DNA of 64,000 nucleotides from CAVPWP01 sp963709395 (GTDB lineage Bacteria > Pseudomonadota > Alphaproteobacteria > Rhodobacterales > Rhodobacteraceae), in assembly GCA_963709395.1 (NCBI GenBank), contig CAVPWP010000008.1, forward strand, positions 62,001-126,000. The letters are read 5' to 3'. The position numbers and the translations under genes were made by a program. The notes under the pieces were generated by a model. The model was not told the DNA's origin. It saw only the letters and a list, made by a program, of their open reading frames with translations, and made no database searches. How positions within the stretch are numbered: position 1 is the first letter of the stretch; the number at the start of each line of letters is the position of its first letter. Below, piece after piece: positions 53,712 through 62,627 of this stretch.

Positions 53712-55934
53712 GTGACTGACCCGGCGATCCCTCCCGCTTCCGAGGCCGATGTCTTCGAGGAGGGCGCGCTGGTCGGCGTGCTGACGACCCAGCCGCTCGA
53801 CCGGCTTCTGGACTACCGCGCGCCCCAGGGCGGCTGCGTCACGGGCGCCTTCGTCGAGGTCCCGCTTGGCCCCCGCCGCGTTCTCGGCGTGGTCTGGGGC
53901 CCGGGTGAGGGGCGGTTCGATCCCGCAAAGATCCGCCCGGTCGGCCGCGTCCTCGACGCCGCCCCAATGCTGCCGGTGATGCGCGACTTCCTCAGCCGCG
54001 CCGCCGACTACACGCTGACGCCGATGTCGGCGATGCTGCGGCTGGCCACGCGGTCACCCGGCCTTGGCGATCCGCCGTCGATGCGCACCGTCTATCGCAG
54101 AGGCGGGGCCGATCCCGACCGGATGACCGACGCGCGCGCCCGCGTCCTCGACGCGCTCGACGCCTTCGGCGGCGGGGCGGTGACGCTGGCCGAACTGTCG
54201 CAGGCCGCGGGCGTCACCCCATCGGTGGTCAAGGGCCTCGTCAAGCAGGGCGCCATCGTCGAGGAGGACAGCCCCCGCGATCTGCCCTATCCCCGGCTCG
54301 ACCCGGGCCCGAGCGCCTATACCCTGACCGACGAACAAAGGGCCGCCGCCGAGACGATCCGGGTCGGCGTCGAGGCCGAGGTTTATGGCACGACCCTGCT
54401 CAAGGGTGTCACCGGATCGGGCAAGACCGAGGTCTACCTCGAGGCCATCGCCGCCTGTCTGTCTCAGGGGCGGCAAGCCCTTGTTCTTCTGCCCGAAATC
54501 GCGCTGACCGCCGAGTTCCTGTCGCGGGTGGAAGCCCGCTTCGGTGCACGGCCCGCCGAGTGGCATTCGGGGGTCACGATGACCGAACGGCGCCGCGCCT
54601 GGCGCATGGTCGGAGAGGGCGGTGCGCAGCTTGTCGTCGGCGCCCGGTCGGCCCTGTTCCTGCCGTTCCGCGACCTGGGTCTCATCGTCGTCGATGAGGA
54701 ACACGACACCTCCTACAAGCAGGAGGATGGCGTGCTTTACAACGCCCGCGACATGGCGGTTCTGCGCGCCTCGCTCTGTTCGGCGCAGGTGGTGCTGGCC
54801 TCCGCCACGCCGTCGCTCGAGACCTGGGTGAATGCCGAGGCGGGCAAATATGCCCGCGTGACGCTGACGGGCCGGTTCGGCACGGCGGAACTGCCCCGGA
54901 TGCAGGCCATCGACATGCGCAGCAGAAAAGCTGCCATCGAACCGCTGGCTGTCCGTCGGTCCTCGTGGCCGAGACGAAAAAGCGGCTCGAGGCGGGCGAG
55001 CAGGCGCTCTTCTTCCTCAACCGCCGCGGCTATGCCCCGGTCACGATCTGCCGCGCCTGCGGCCACCAGATCGGCTGCGAGCAGTGCGACGCGCGCATGG
55101 TCGAGCACCGCTTCCTCAAGCGTCTTGTCTGCCATCAGTGCGGAGAGACGACGCCCATCCCGCAAAGCCTGCCCGTCCTGCGGCGTCGAGGACCGGCTTG
55201 CCCCGGTCGGGCCCGGTGTCGAGCGGCTTCAGGAAGAGGCCGCGGCGCTTTTCCCGGAGGCGCGGGTCGCGGTGCTGTCGTCGGACCTTTACGGCTCGGC
55301 CCGGGCGCTGAAGGCGCAGGTCGAGGCGATCGCGCAGGGCGAGGCCGACATCATCATCGGCACCCAGCTTGTCGCCAAGGGCCACAACTTCCCGCTCTTG
55401 ACGCTGGTGGGCGTGGTCGATGCCGACCTCGGGTTGCAGGGATCGGATCTGCGCGCGGCGGAGCGGACCTTTCAGCTGGTCCGCCAGGTGTCGGGCCGGG
55501 CAGGGCGGGCGGATCGTCCGGGGCTGGCACTGATCCAGACCCACCAGCCCGAGCATCCGGTGATCCGCGCCATCCTGGGCGGCGACGAGGAAGCCTTCTG
55601 GCGCGCGCAGGCCGACGAGCGGCTTGCCGCGGGCGTGCCGCCCTTCGGGCGCATGGCGGGGATCATCCTGTCCTCCCCCGATGTGCAGGAGGTTTTCGAT
55701 ATCGGCAACCGGCTGGCGCGCAACGCAGGCCCTCTCACCCGCATCGGCGCGCAGGTCTTCGGCCCCGCACCCGCGCCCATCGCCCGCGTCCGGGGGCGGC
55801 ACCGGGTGCGGCTTCTGGTCAAGGCCGACAAAGGCGCGGCGCTGCAGCCTGCGCTTGCCCAGTGGGTGGCACAGGTGAAGCTGCCGGCGAACCTGCGGCT
55901 TGCGATCGATATCGATCCGCAGAGTTTTCTTTGA
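53712..55934 (+). CDS. priA: Primosomal replication protein N' (PriA), three +1 frameshifts
   Basis: Helicase that restarts stalled replication forks. The order is correct: 3'-BD (LLDYRAPQGGCVTGAFVEV), winged helix, Walker A LLKGVTGSGKTEVYLEA, DEEH box LIVVDEEHDTSYKQ, ASATPSLETW, eight-cysteine zinc module (CRACGHQIGCEQCDARM and CHQCGETTP), then IIIGTQLVAKGHNFPLLTLVG and QVSGRAGRADRPG. Extra bases lie near 54921, 54958 and 55168. Because there are three insertions the terminal frame equals the first, and a frame-2 stretch (AETKKRLEAGEQALFF) lies between. Repaired length is 739 residues. Confidence 0.92.
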   Translation: MTDPAIPPASEADVFEEGALVGVLTTQPLDRLLDYRAPQGGCVTGAFVEVPLGPRRVLGVVWGPGEGRFDPAKIRPVGRVLDAAPMLPVMRDFLSRAADYTLTPMSAMLRLATRSPGLGDPPSMRTVYRRGGADPDRMTDARARVLDALDAFGGGAVTLAELSQAAGVTPSVVKGLVKQGAIVEEDSPRDLPYPRLDPGPSAYTLTDEQRAAAETIRVGVEAEVYGTTLLKGVTGSGKTEVYLEAIAACLSQGRQALVLLPEIALTAEFLSRVEARFGARPAEWHSGVTMTERRRAWRMVGEGGAQLVVGARSALFLPFRDLGLIVVDEEHDTSYKQEDGVLYNARDMAVLRASLCSAQVVLASATPSLETWVNAEAGKYARVTLTGRFGTAELPRMQAIDMRSRKAAIEPLAVRRSSWPRRKSGSRRASRRSSSSTAAAMPRSRSAAPAATRSAASSATRAWSSTASSSVLSAISAERRRPSRKACPSCGVEDRLAPVGPGVERLQEEAAALFPEARVAVLSSDLYGSARALKAQVEAIAQGEADIIIGTQLVAKGHNFPLLTLVGVVDADLGLQGSDLRAAERTFQLVRQVSGRAGRADRPGLALIQTHQPEHPVIRAILGGDEEAFWRAQADERLAAGVPPFGRMAGIILSSPDVQEVFDIGNRLARNAGPLTRIGAQVFGPAPAPIARVRGRHRVRLLVKADKGAALQPALAQWVAQVKLPANLRLAIDIDPQSFL

Positions 55935-56076
55935 GGCCGGAAGAGGGGGCGCTGCCCCCGTCCCCGCTTGCGCGGGGCCTCCCCCGGGATATTTTCGGGT
56001 CGATGGAGGCGCCGGGCGGTGGTCGGGTGAGGCGCGCGCCCCTATATTGACAGGGGAAACGGAAACGAGGTTCCCC

Positions 56077-56736
56077 ATGTTCTCGCTCTTGCGGAAGAAG
56101 TCCGAAATGATCGCGCCGGATGCGGCGCTGCCGGGTCGTCCCGACCCGATCCCCACCGCGCCCACGCACCATGTCTTCGGGCGGCCGCTGACCGCCGATG
56201 TCCCCGAAGGCTTCGAGGTCGCGATGTTCGGCATGGGCTGTTTCTGGGGTGTGGAGCGGATGTTCTGGAAGCTCGACGGTGTCTGGCTGACGATGGTCGG
56301 CTATGCCGGCGGCTTCACGCCGAACCCGACCTACCAGGAGGTCTGCTCGGGGCGCACCGGCCACAACGAGGTGGTGCGCGTGGTCTATGATCCCGCGGTC
56401 GTCACCTATGCCGACCTGCTGCGCGTGTTCTGGGAAGGCCACGACCCGACGCAGGGCATGCGGCAGGGCAACGACGTGGGCACGCAGTACCGGTCGGGCA
56501 TCTATGCGTTCGACGCCGGCCAGACGGCCGCGGCCGAGGACAGCCGAAAGATGTTCGAAGCGCGTCTGAAAGACGCGGGCTTCGGCGGCATCACGACCGA
56601 GATCCTGCCCGCGCCCGCCTTCTACTTCGCCGAGGACTACCATCAGCAGTACCTGTCGAAGACCCCGGGCGGCTATTGCGGGATCGGCGGAACCGGGGTG
56701 ACCTGCCCCATCGGAACGGGCGTGGCGCCGGTGTGA
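56077..56736 (+). CDS. msrA: Peptide-methionine (S)-S-oxide reductase MsrA
   Basis: 219 residues. The catalytic GMGCFWGVERMFWKLDGV, YAGGFTPNPTYQEVCSGRTGHNE, GMRQGNDVGTQYRSGIY and the resolving C-terminal region FAEDYHQQYLSKTPGGYCGIG are all present. It reduces methionine-S-sulfoxide in proteins with thioredoxin. The first 45 residues (FSLLRKKSEMIAPDAALPG) form a family-typical extension. No signal peptide. Starts at 56077 near GGAAACGAGG. Isolated between priA and prmA. Confidence 0.95.
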   Translation: MFSLLRKKSEMIAPDAALPGRPDPIPTAPTHHVFGRPLTADVPEGFEVAMFGMGCFWGVERMFWKLDGVWLTMVGYAGGFTPNPTYQEVCSGRTGHNEVVRVVYDPAVVTYADLLRVFWEGHDPTQGMRQGNDVGTQYRSGIYAFDAGQTAAAEDSRKMFEARLKDAGFGGITTEILPAPAFYFAEDYHQQYLSKTPGGYCGIGGTGVTCPIGTGVAPV

Positions 56737-56780
56737 CAGGGCGGCTTGTCAGCCGGCGTGCGATGGCGTAGCGGGACCGG

Positions 56781-57656
56781 ATGACGACCTATACCGCGCT
56801 GACCACTCTTGCCGGACGGGACCGCGCCGAGGCGCTGGCCGAGGCGGTCGAACGTCTTGATCCCGAACCCATCGGCGTCGGATCCTTCGAGGTCGAGGAT
56901 GGGTCGGGCCTGTGGGAGGTTGCGGCCTATTTCGACCGACCCGCCGGATGCGACCGGGCTTGCCCTTCTCGAGGCCGCGTTTTCCGCCGGACCGTTCCTT
57001 GTCTCCGAACTCCCCGAGGTCGACTGGGTCGCCAAGGTGCGCCGTGACCTCGCCCCGGTCGAGGCCGGGCGGTATCTTCGTACACGGCAGCCACGATGCC
57101 GACCGGGTGCCCGAGGGGCGGATCGCGCTCTTGATCGAGGCGGCGATGGCGTTCGGCACGGGGCATCACGGCACGACGCTGGGATGTCTGCGCGCGCTCG
57201 ACCGTCTGGTCGAGGCGGGCGTCCGGCCCTCGGGCGTGGCCGACATCGGCTGTGGCACCGCCGTTCTGGCGATGGCGGCGGCGCGCAGCTGGGACTGTCC
57301 GGTCGATGGCCTCCGATATCGACCCCGTGGCGGTCGAGGTGGCCGCGGCGAATGTCGAGGCGAACGGGTTGAGCGGGCGGGTCGACTGCGTCGAGGCGTC
57401 GGGGTTCGACCACCCGGAACTCGCGGCCCGGGCACCGTTCGGCCTTGTCTTCGCGAACATCCTCATGGGACCGTTGATTGAACTTGCCCCGGCCATGGCG
57501 CGACATACCCAAGCGGGGGGATTCGTGATCCTCAGCGGGGTCTTGAACGAGCAGGCCGACGAGGTGGCCGAGGTTTATTCCCGTTCTGGCTTCAATCCCG
57601 TGTCGCGAGATGAGATTGTCGACTGGACCACGCTGACTTTAAGGCGAAGTGTCTGA
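56781..57656 (+). CDS. prmA: Ribosomal protein L11 methyltransferase, three +1 frameshifts
   Basis: 290 residues after removing extra bases at about 56941, 57074 and 57304. MTTYTALTTLAGRDRAEAL begins the N-terminal substrate domain, then GTGHHGTTLGCLRALD, motif I DIGCGTAVLAMAAARSW, SDIDPVAVEVAAANVEANG and FANILMGPLIELAP (NILMGPL in place of the usual NIL-P). PrmA trimethylates ribosomal protein L11. Three separate readings are needed in the raw sequence, which resembles priA. Stop at 57656. Confidence 0.92.
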
Positions 57657-57745
57657 AACTTGTGGAAAACCCGGCGTCTTTGCCGCAGTTGCCATATTCT
57701 CGCCATATTTCCGGAACACCTTCTGAAGGTCATTTAGGGGGTACT

Positions 57746-58106
57746 ATGGAGACCGTTATGCGAGAGCCGCAGCTCCAGGAATTCGATACGCGCCTCGAGA
57801 AGATCGACAAGCGCCACCGCAAACTCGCCCGCGGATATGTCATGTCCGTGAATCACGACGGCCTGATCATCGCCGAACCCAAGGTCCAGCGCCGCGGCTT
57901 TCCATGGCGCGGCACGCTTCTGATCCTGGTCGGCGCTGATGATCTTCAAGGGCTTCCTCCATTACCAGATCGGCGCGACCGCTTATGACGAACGTGTGGC
58001 CCGCCTGTCTGCGGGCACGGTCGTCGAACAAGCCGGCGCCTATGCCATGACGGCCGATCCGGTCACGCTCTGGATTTCCGAACAATTCGCATCCCTCGCT
58101 CGGTGA
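57746..58106 (+). CDS. Small single-helix membrane protein, conserved hypothetical, one +1 frameshift
   Basis: 119 residues after deleting one G near 57932. A basic, helical N-terminal half (QLQEFDTRLEKIDKRHRKLARGYVMS) precedes PKVQRRGFPWRGTLLILVALMIFK-type hydrophobic stretch (one membrane helix near 65-85, read in two pieces) and a C-terminal soluble part (ARLSAGTVVEQAGAYAMTA). Alternative start ATG at 57758 is possible. No family recognised. Confidence 0.65.
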
Positions 58107-58238
58107 AAGTCCGGGGCCGCGCATCGTCCTGACGCGTCCCTGGCACCGGCACTCGAGAAACGGCCGCGCCCATGAGGTGCGGCCGTCCTCGTTCGGGCGG
58201 TCCCTGTTTCGGGCCGGCGATTGATCCGGCCAAGGCCA

Positions 58239-58266
58239 TTGGCAGGTGTTCCCCTTTCGTGCTAAC
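58239..58266 (+). promoter_or_regulatory. Candidate ruvCAB promoter with a LexA-like half-matched site
   Basis: TTGGCA (58239-58244), 16-bp spacer, GCTAAC (58261-58266). Within it, GTTC (58248) and GTGC (58259) are spaced seven bases, one mismatch from the alphaproteobacterial LexA repeat GTTC-N7-GTTC. Could repress ruvCAB outside SOS. Confidence 0.35.
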
Positions 58267-58298
58267 CCTCCGCCAACGATAAGAAGAGCAGGTGTCGG

Positions 58299-58805
58299 AT
58301 GCGCGTCTTGGGGATCGACCCCGGTCTGCAGGCCTTGGGCTGGGGCGTGATCGACGTCGACGGCTCGCGCCTGCGCCATGTGGCCAACGGCGTCTGCCGC
58401 AGCGGAACCGGTGCGCTGGCCGAGCGTCTGCTGCTTCTGTTTCACGATCTCACGGAAATCGTCACCCGCTTCGCGCCCGATTGCGCGGCGGTCGAGGCGA
58501 CCTTCGTCAACAAGAACGGCGCGGCGACACTGAAGCTGGGGCAGGCGCGGGGTATCGCCCTTCTGGTGCCTGCGCGGGCGGGGCTTCCGGTGGGGGAATA
58601 TGCCCCGAATGCCGTCAAGAAGGCCGTCGTGGGCGTGGGTCATGCCGACAAGCGGCAGGTCGACCACATGGTGCGGATGCAGCTTCCGGGGGTCGAGATC
58701 GCCGGGCCGGACGCCGCCGACGCGCTGGCCGTGGCGATCTGCCATGCCCATCACGGGGCGACCGCCCTGCGCCTGGCGCAGGCCGTTGCCGGGGGTCGGA
58801 CGTGA
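58299..58805 (+). CDS. ruvC: Crossover junction endodeoxyribonuclease RuvC
   Basis: 168 residues; cuts Holliday junctions in complex with RuvAB. MRVLGIDPGLQALGWGVIDV has the first catalytic aspartate, AAVEATFVNKNGAATLKLGQARG the glutamate, and GPDAADALAVAICHAH the last two aspartates. Starts the ruvCAB cluster; GAGCAGG precedes the ATG. Its TGA overlaps the ruvA GTG start. Confidence 0.97.
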   Translation: MRVLGIDPGLQALGWGVIDVDGSRLRHVANGVCRSGTGALAERLLLLFHDLTEIVTRFAPDCAAVEATFVNKNGAATLKLGQARGIALLVPARAGLPVGEYAPNAVKKAVVGVGHADKRQVDHMVRMQLPGVEIAGPDAADALAVAICHAHHGATALRLAQAVAGGRT

Positions 58806-59458
58806 TCGGGCGACTGTCGGGACGGCTCGCGCACCGGGGCGCGGACCATGTCCTGATCGACGTGGCCGGGGTCGGCTATGTCGTCCATGTCTCGGACCGG
58901 ACACTGGCCGCACTGCCGGGGCTGGGCGAGGCCGTGGCGCTCCACACCGAGCTTCTGGTGCGCGAGGATCTTCTGCAGCTGTTCGGGTTCCTGTCGCCGG
59001 CGGAAAAGGAATGGCACCGGCTTCTGATGAGCGTTCAGGGCATTGGGGCGAAGGCCTCAATGGCGATTCTGGGGGCGCTTGGCGCCGAAGGCGTCAGCCG
59101 GGCGATCGCGCTGGGCGACTGGAACGCGGTGAAGGCGGCACCCGGCGTGGGTCCGAAGATCGCGCAGCGGGTGGTGAACGAGTTGAAGGACAAGGCGCCG
59201 GCGGTGATGGCGCTGGCGGGCGTGCCGGTCGAGGCGGCGCTGTCGTCGTCTGGCGGGGTGGTCGAACCCGTGCCGGCCGTGCCGGTCCGGGCGGCGGCCT
59301 CGTCGGCACAGGCCGATGCGCTGTCGGCGCTGTCGAACCTGGGCTATGCCCCGGGCGAGGCGGCGGCGGCGGTGGCGACGGCGGCAGGCGATCTGCCGGG
59401 AGCCACGCCCGAGGCGCTGATCCGTGCCGCCCTGCGCCTGCTGGCGCCGAAAGGATAG
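58802..59458 (+). CDS. ruvA: Holliday junction branch migration protein RuvA
   Basis: 218 residues from a GTG overlapping the ruvC stop (GTGA). The OB-fold opens MIGRLSGRLAHRGADHVLID; two helix-hairpin-helix motifs follow (LLMSVQGIGAKASMAILGAL and KAAPGVGPKIAQRVVNELKD), an alanine-rich linker and the C-terminal RuvB-contacting domain (QADALSALSNLGYAPGEAAAA). RuvA forms the tetramer that grips the four-way junction. ruvB starts 4 bp after its stop. Confidence 0.97.
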   Translation: MIGRLSGRLAHRGADHVLIDVAGVGYVVHVSDRTLAALPGLGEAVALHTELLVREDLLQLFGFLSPAEKEWHRLLMSVQGIGAKASMAILGALGAEGVSRAIALGDWNAVKAAPGVGPKIAQRVVNELKDKAPAVMALAGVPVEAALSSSGGVVEPVPAVPVRAAASSAQADALSALSNLGYAPGEAAAAVATAAGDLPGATPEALIRAALRLLAPKG

Positions 59459-59462
59459 GGCG

Positions 59463-60485
59463 ATGAGCGACCCCGATCCCGTGCTGCGCCCCGATCCGCA
59501 GGTCGACGACGCCGATGTCGCGCTGCGTCCCCAGACGCTTGACGCCTTCATCGGCCAGGCCGAGGCGCGGGCGAACCTGCGGGTCTTCATCGAAAGCGCG
59601 CGCCGGCGCGGCAAGGCGATGGACCATGCGCTGTTTCACGGCCCGCCCGGCCTTGGCAAGACGACGCTGGCGCAGATCATGGCGCGCGAGCTTGGGGTCA
59701 GCTTCCGCATGACCTCGGGCCCGGTGCTGGCCAAGCCCGGCGACCTGGCGGCGATCCTGACCAACCTCGAAGCCCGCGACGTCCTCTTCATCGACGAGAT
59801 CCACCGCCTCAACCCGGTGGTCGAGGAAGTGCTCTACCCCGCGCTCGAGGATTTCGAGCTTGACCTCGTCATCGGCGAGGGGCCGGCGGCGCGCACCGTT
59901 CGGATCGAGCTTCAGCCCTTCACGCTGGTCGGGGCCACGACCCGGATGGGGCTTCTGACGACGCCGCTGCGCGATCGGTTCGGCATCCCGGTGCGGCTGC
60001 AGTATTACACCGAGGACGAGCTGGACGAGATCGTGCACCGGGGCGCACGCCTCATGGGGATCGAGGTCGAGGCCGCGGGCGCGCGCGAGATCGCGCGGCG
60101 GTCGCGGGGCACGCCGCGGATCGCCGGTCGGCTTCTGCGGCGCGTCGTGGACTTCGCGCTGGTCGAAGGGGACGGGCGGCTTGACCGGGCCATCGCCGAT
60201 CGGGCGCTGACCCGGCTGGGGGTCGATCACCTGGGCCTTGACGGCGCGGACCGGCGGTACCTGGCCCTTGTCGCCGAGAATTACGGCGGCGGGCCGGTGG
60301 GGGTCGAGACGCTGGCGGCGGCGCTTTCGGAGGCGCGGGATTCGCTTGAAGAGGTGATCGAGCCCTTCCTGCTTCAGCAGGGGCTGATCCAGCGGACCCC
60401 GCGCGGGCGGATGCTGGCGGCCAAGGCCTGGGCGCATCTTGGGCTGGAACCTCCTGCGGCCCCCGGCCAGGCCGAACTGTTCTGA
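59463..60485 (+). CDS. ruvB: Holliday junction branch migration helicase RuvB
   Basis: 340 residues. RPQTLDAFIGQAEARANLRVFI, Walker A ALFHGPPGLGKTTLAQIMAR, Walker B VLFIDEIHRLNPVVEEVLYP, sensor 1 TLVGATTRMGLLTTPLRDRF and a C-terminal winged helix (EPFLLQQGLIQRTPRGRMLA) are all present. Hexameric AAA+ motor. The third gene of ruvCAB, with a short 4-bp gap to ruvA; the next gene starts 26 bp downstream. Confidence 0.98.
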   Translation: MSDPDPVLRPDPQVDDADVALRPQTLDAFIGQAEARANLRVFIESARRRGKAMDHALFHGPPGLGKTTLAQIMARELGVSFRMTSGPVLAKPGDLAAILTNLEARDVLFIDEIHRLNPVVEEVLYPALEDFELDLVIGEGPAARTVRIELQPFTLVGATTRMGLLTTPLRDRFGIPVRLQYYTEDELDEIVHRGARLMGIEVEAAGAREIARRSRGTPRIAGRLLRRVVDFALVEGDGRLDRAIADRALTRLGVDHLGLDGADRRYLALVAENYGGGPVGVETLAAALSEARDSLEEVIEPFLLQQGLIQRTPRGRMLAAKAWAHLGLEPPAAPGQAELF

Positions 60486-60511
60486 GACCTGCCAACCCGG
60501 ACCGCCCCCCG

Positions 60512-61138
60512 ATGACCCCAGACGAGATCGCAGCCCTCTTCACCCGGTCGGACGGGTCCTACCTTGCCGCCCGCTGGGGCCGGCCCATCGCGCCCGTGGT
60601 CTTCGGCGTCGACGAGGCGACGCTGGCGACGGTCAAGGGCGCGTTCGAGGCGGTGGTGGCGCTGGCCGGGCACCGCATGGCCGAGATCGACCCCGAACTG
60701 GGCGCGAACCTGATGCTGTTCTTCCTGCGCGACTGGGACGAGGTGCGGCAGGTCCCGCATCTCGACCGCCTGATCCCCGAACTGCCCGCGCTTCTGGACC
60801 GGCTGGCGGCGGCGCAGGCGAACCAGTACCGCATCTTCCGCTTCGATGCGCAGGGCGCGATCCGCGCCTGTTTCGCCTTCGTCCGGATGGATGAGGAGAT
60901 GTCCCGCGTCCCGGCCGAAGTGCTGGCGCTGAACCAGGCGGTGCAGGCCATCCTGCTGTGGTCCGACCGGGCCTTCACCGACCGGTCGGCGCTTGCGCGG
61001 ACCGAGGGAGGGGCGACGATCCTGCGCCCCGAGATCGCCGGCGTGATCCGCGCGGCCTATGACCCGCTGCTGCCGGCCGTGGCGACCGATGCGTCCCACG
61101 CCTTGCGGCTATCGGCGCGGATGGGGGGACTGCAGTAG
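60512..61138 (+). CDS. Conserved hypothetical protein downstream of ruvB
   Basis: 208 residues, mostly helical and soluble. It opens MTPDEIAALFTRSDGSYLAARWGRP, and contains VDEATLATVKGAFEAVVALAGH, LMLFFLRDWDEVRQVPHLD and RIFRFDAQGAIRACFAFVRMDEEMS. No signal peptide, membrane helix or catalytic motif is visible. Position between ruvB and a J-domain gene suggests membership in the ruv transcription unit; function unknown. Confidence 0.8.
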   Translation: MTPDEIAALFTRSDGSYLAARWGRPIAPVVFGVDEATLATVKGAFEAVVALAGHRMAEIDPELGANLMLFFLRDWDEVRQVPHLDRLIPELPALLDRLAAAQANQYRIFRFDAQGAIRACFAFVRMDEEMSRVPAEVLALNQAVQAILLWSDRAFTDRSALARTEGGATILRPEIAGVIRAAYDPLLPAVATDASHALRLSARMGGLQ

Positions 61139-61160
61139 GCGGATGACCGCTGGTAAGGCC

Positions 61161-61811
61161 CTAGACCTCGAACCGGATCGTGACGCTGCGGGCGCCGCGG
61201 AAGTGGCGGATGCGCACGCCTTCGGGGACCTGGTAGTCCCCCGCCCCTGAGTCCGTCGACAGGAAGGTGAGGACCGCAAGATCGGCCTTGCGCGTATCCT
61301 CGAGCAGGGCGGTCGGAAGGGCCACCCGGTTGCGACCGCGCGCCAGAGGGGTCTGCACGATATAGGTCAAATGGCGTCCATGACGCAGCACGCGGTGGGG
61401 CACGTGATCGGCGGCCACCGAAAGCTGGGTCTCGGCATCGCCGTTCGAGGAGTCAAGAAGGGCCCGGCACCGGTCCATCGTCTCGTGTGCGAGCGCGTCG
61501 GTGCGGGTCGTGATCGACGGCCGGCTGGACGGGCGGATGCCCGCGCGGCGCGGGCGCTCGGCCGACTGGTGTCCGCCGTGCTGTCCCGATGCCTCGGAGA
61601 ATCCCAAAGACCCCCCGGCCTCTGCGCGCAGGAAATCATATGCGGCCTTGGCGCGGGCGAATTCGCCGTGGGCCTCGGCGTTGCGGTCGGGATGGGTGCG
61701 GAAGACGATCTGGCGCCAGGCCTCGCGGATATCCTCGGCTTCGGCGTAGTGGCTCAGGCCGAGATCCTGGAGGGCGGTTGCCTTGGCGCGGGTTCGTTCG
61801 ATGGGAGTCAT
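61161..61811 (-). CDS. J-domain protein (DnaJ-like co-chaperone), unknown partner
   Basis: 216 residues. A J-domain (MTPIERTRAKATALQDLGLSHYAEAEDIREAWRQIVFRTHPDRNAEAHG, given in parts) spans about residues 10-70 with the essential H-P-D in RTHPDRN. The rest is a low-complexity spacer (SSRPSITTRTDAL) and a beta-rich C-terminal domain (RHLTYIVQTPLARGRNRV; GVRIRHFRGARSVTIRFEV). There is no G/F region or zinc finger, so it is a type III DnaJ-like protein. Start at 61811; a longer reading is possible but lacks support. Confidence 0.85.
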   Translation of the reverse strand: MTPIERTRAKATALQDLGLSHYAEAEDIREAWRQIVFRTHPDRNAEAHGEFARAKAAYDFLRAEAGGSLGFSEASGQHGGHQSAERPRRAGIRPSSRPSITTRTDALAHETMDRCRALLDSSNGDAETQLSVAADHVPHRVLRHGRHLTYIVQTPLARGRNRVALPTALLEDTRKADLAVLTFLSTDSGAGDYQVPEGVRIRHFRGARSVTIRFEV

Positions 61812-62114
61812 GATCAAAACACTCGACTGGGACACTGTGAACGCGCGAGCGGCAAAACATGACAGACCACCCACTTCTCCCTTTTGTACGGTCTTTCGAC
61901 GCCTGTCCATGATTGCCGTGTCTGCGTTCGCCGGGCGGCGACAATCCCGGCAAGCGCGCGTGACTGGTTCCGGTCCGGGTCCGAAATGCGGCGCTGACGC
62001 GGCAGGTTGCCGAAATATGGCCATTGGATGGCAACGTCTTTGGCTTGCGCCGCGCCCTGTCCGCGGCTAGCGAGGACCCGCCCGCCCGTTGCCGAATACC
62101 GTCGCGAGAGGCCG

Positions 62115-62510
62115 ATGCCCCACCGCTTTCCGATCCGCGTCTACTACGAGGACACCGACCTCGCCGGGATCGTCTATTACGCCAACTACCTGAAGTTCAT
62201 CGAACGCGCCCGGACCGAGTTCGTCCGCGAACTGGGGATCGACCAGGGGCGTTTGCGCGATGAGACCGGGATCGTCTTTGCCGTGCGGCGGATCGAGGCC
62301 GACTACCTCAGCCCTGCGCGCTTCGACGATGTGCTGGTGGCCGAGACGGTGGTCGAGGCGCTGAGCCCGGCGCGGATCGTGCTGGTCCAGCGCGTGTCGC
62401 GGGATGGGGCGCTTCTGTTCGATGCGCGCGTGACGCTGGTGGCGCTGGGGCCGGACGGTCGGGCGGCCCGTCTGCCGGCGGAAGTTCGCGCGGCGCTGAC
62501 CGGAATGTGA
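62115..62510 (+). CDS. ybgC: Acyl-CoA thioesterase YbgC (Tol-Pal associated)
   Basis: 131 residues, hot-dog fold. RVYYEDTDLAGIVYYANYLKFIERARTEF (in parts: YYEDTDLAGIVYYANYLKF) contains the active-site aspartate. It is the first gene of the ybgC-tolQRA cluster. In E. coli it hydrolyses short-chain acyl-CoA and interacts with the lipid metabolism around Tol-Pal. ATG at 62115; in-frame upstream residues are not conserved. Confidence 0.93.
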   Translation: MPHRFPIRVYYEDTDLAGIVYYANYLKFIERARTEFVRELGIDQGRLRDETGIVFAVRRIEADYLSPARFDDVLVAETVVEALSPARIVLVQRVSRDGALLFDARVTLVALGPDGRAARLPAEVRAALTGM

Positions 62511-62537
62511 TCTGGCCCCTGCATCGCTGCGGTTCTG

Positions 62538-62566
62538 TTGGCTTTCCATTTGAGGATCGGATATAC
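62538..62566 (+). promoter_or_regulatory. Candidate promoter of tolQRA
   Basis: TTGGCT (62538-62543), 17-bp spacer, ATATAC (62561-62566), 61 bp before tolQ. It would allow tolQRA expression independent of ybgC. Confidence 0.45.
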
Positions 62567-62627
62567 CAATTCGCAAACGGATGCCGCACAGACAATAACA
62601 CGCGGCCGAATTGAGCAGAGCAGGCGT

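Noticed and set aside
2864..58106. Calling the frameshifted genes pseudogenes
   Set aside because: Essential and conserved genes are hit, all by single extra bases, with no stop-codon decay or deletions; sequence error explains this better.
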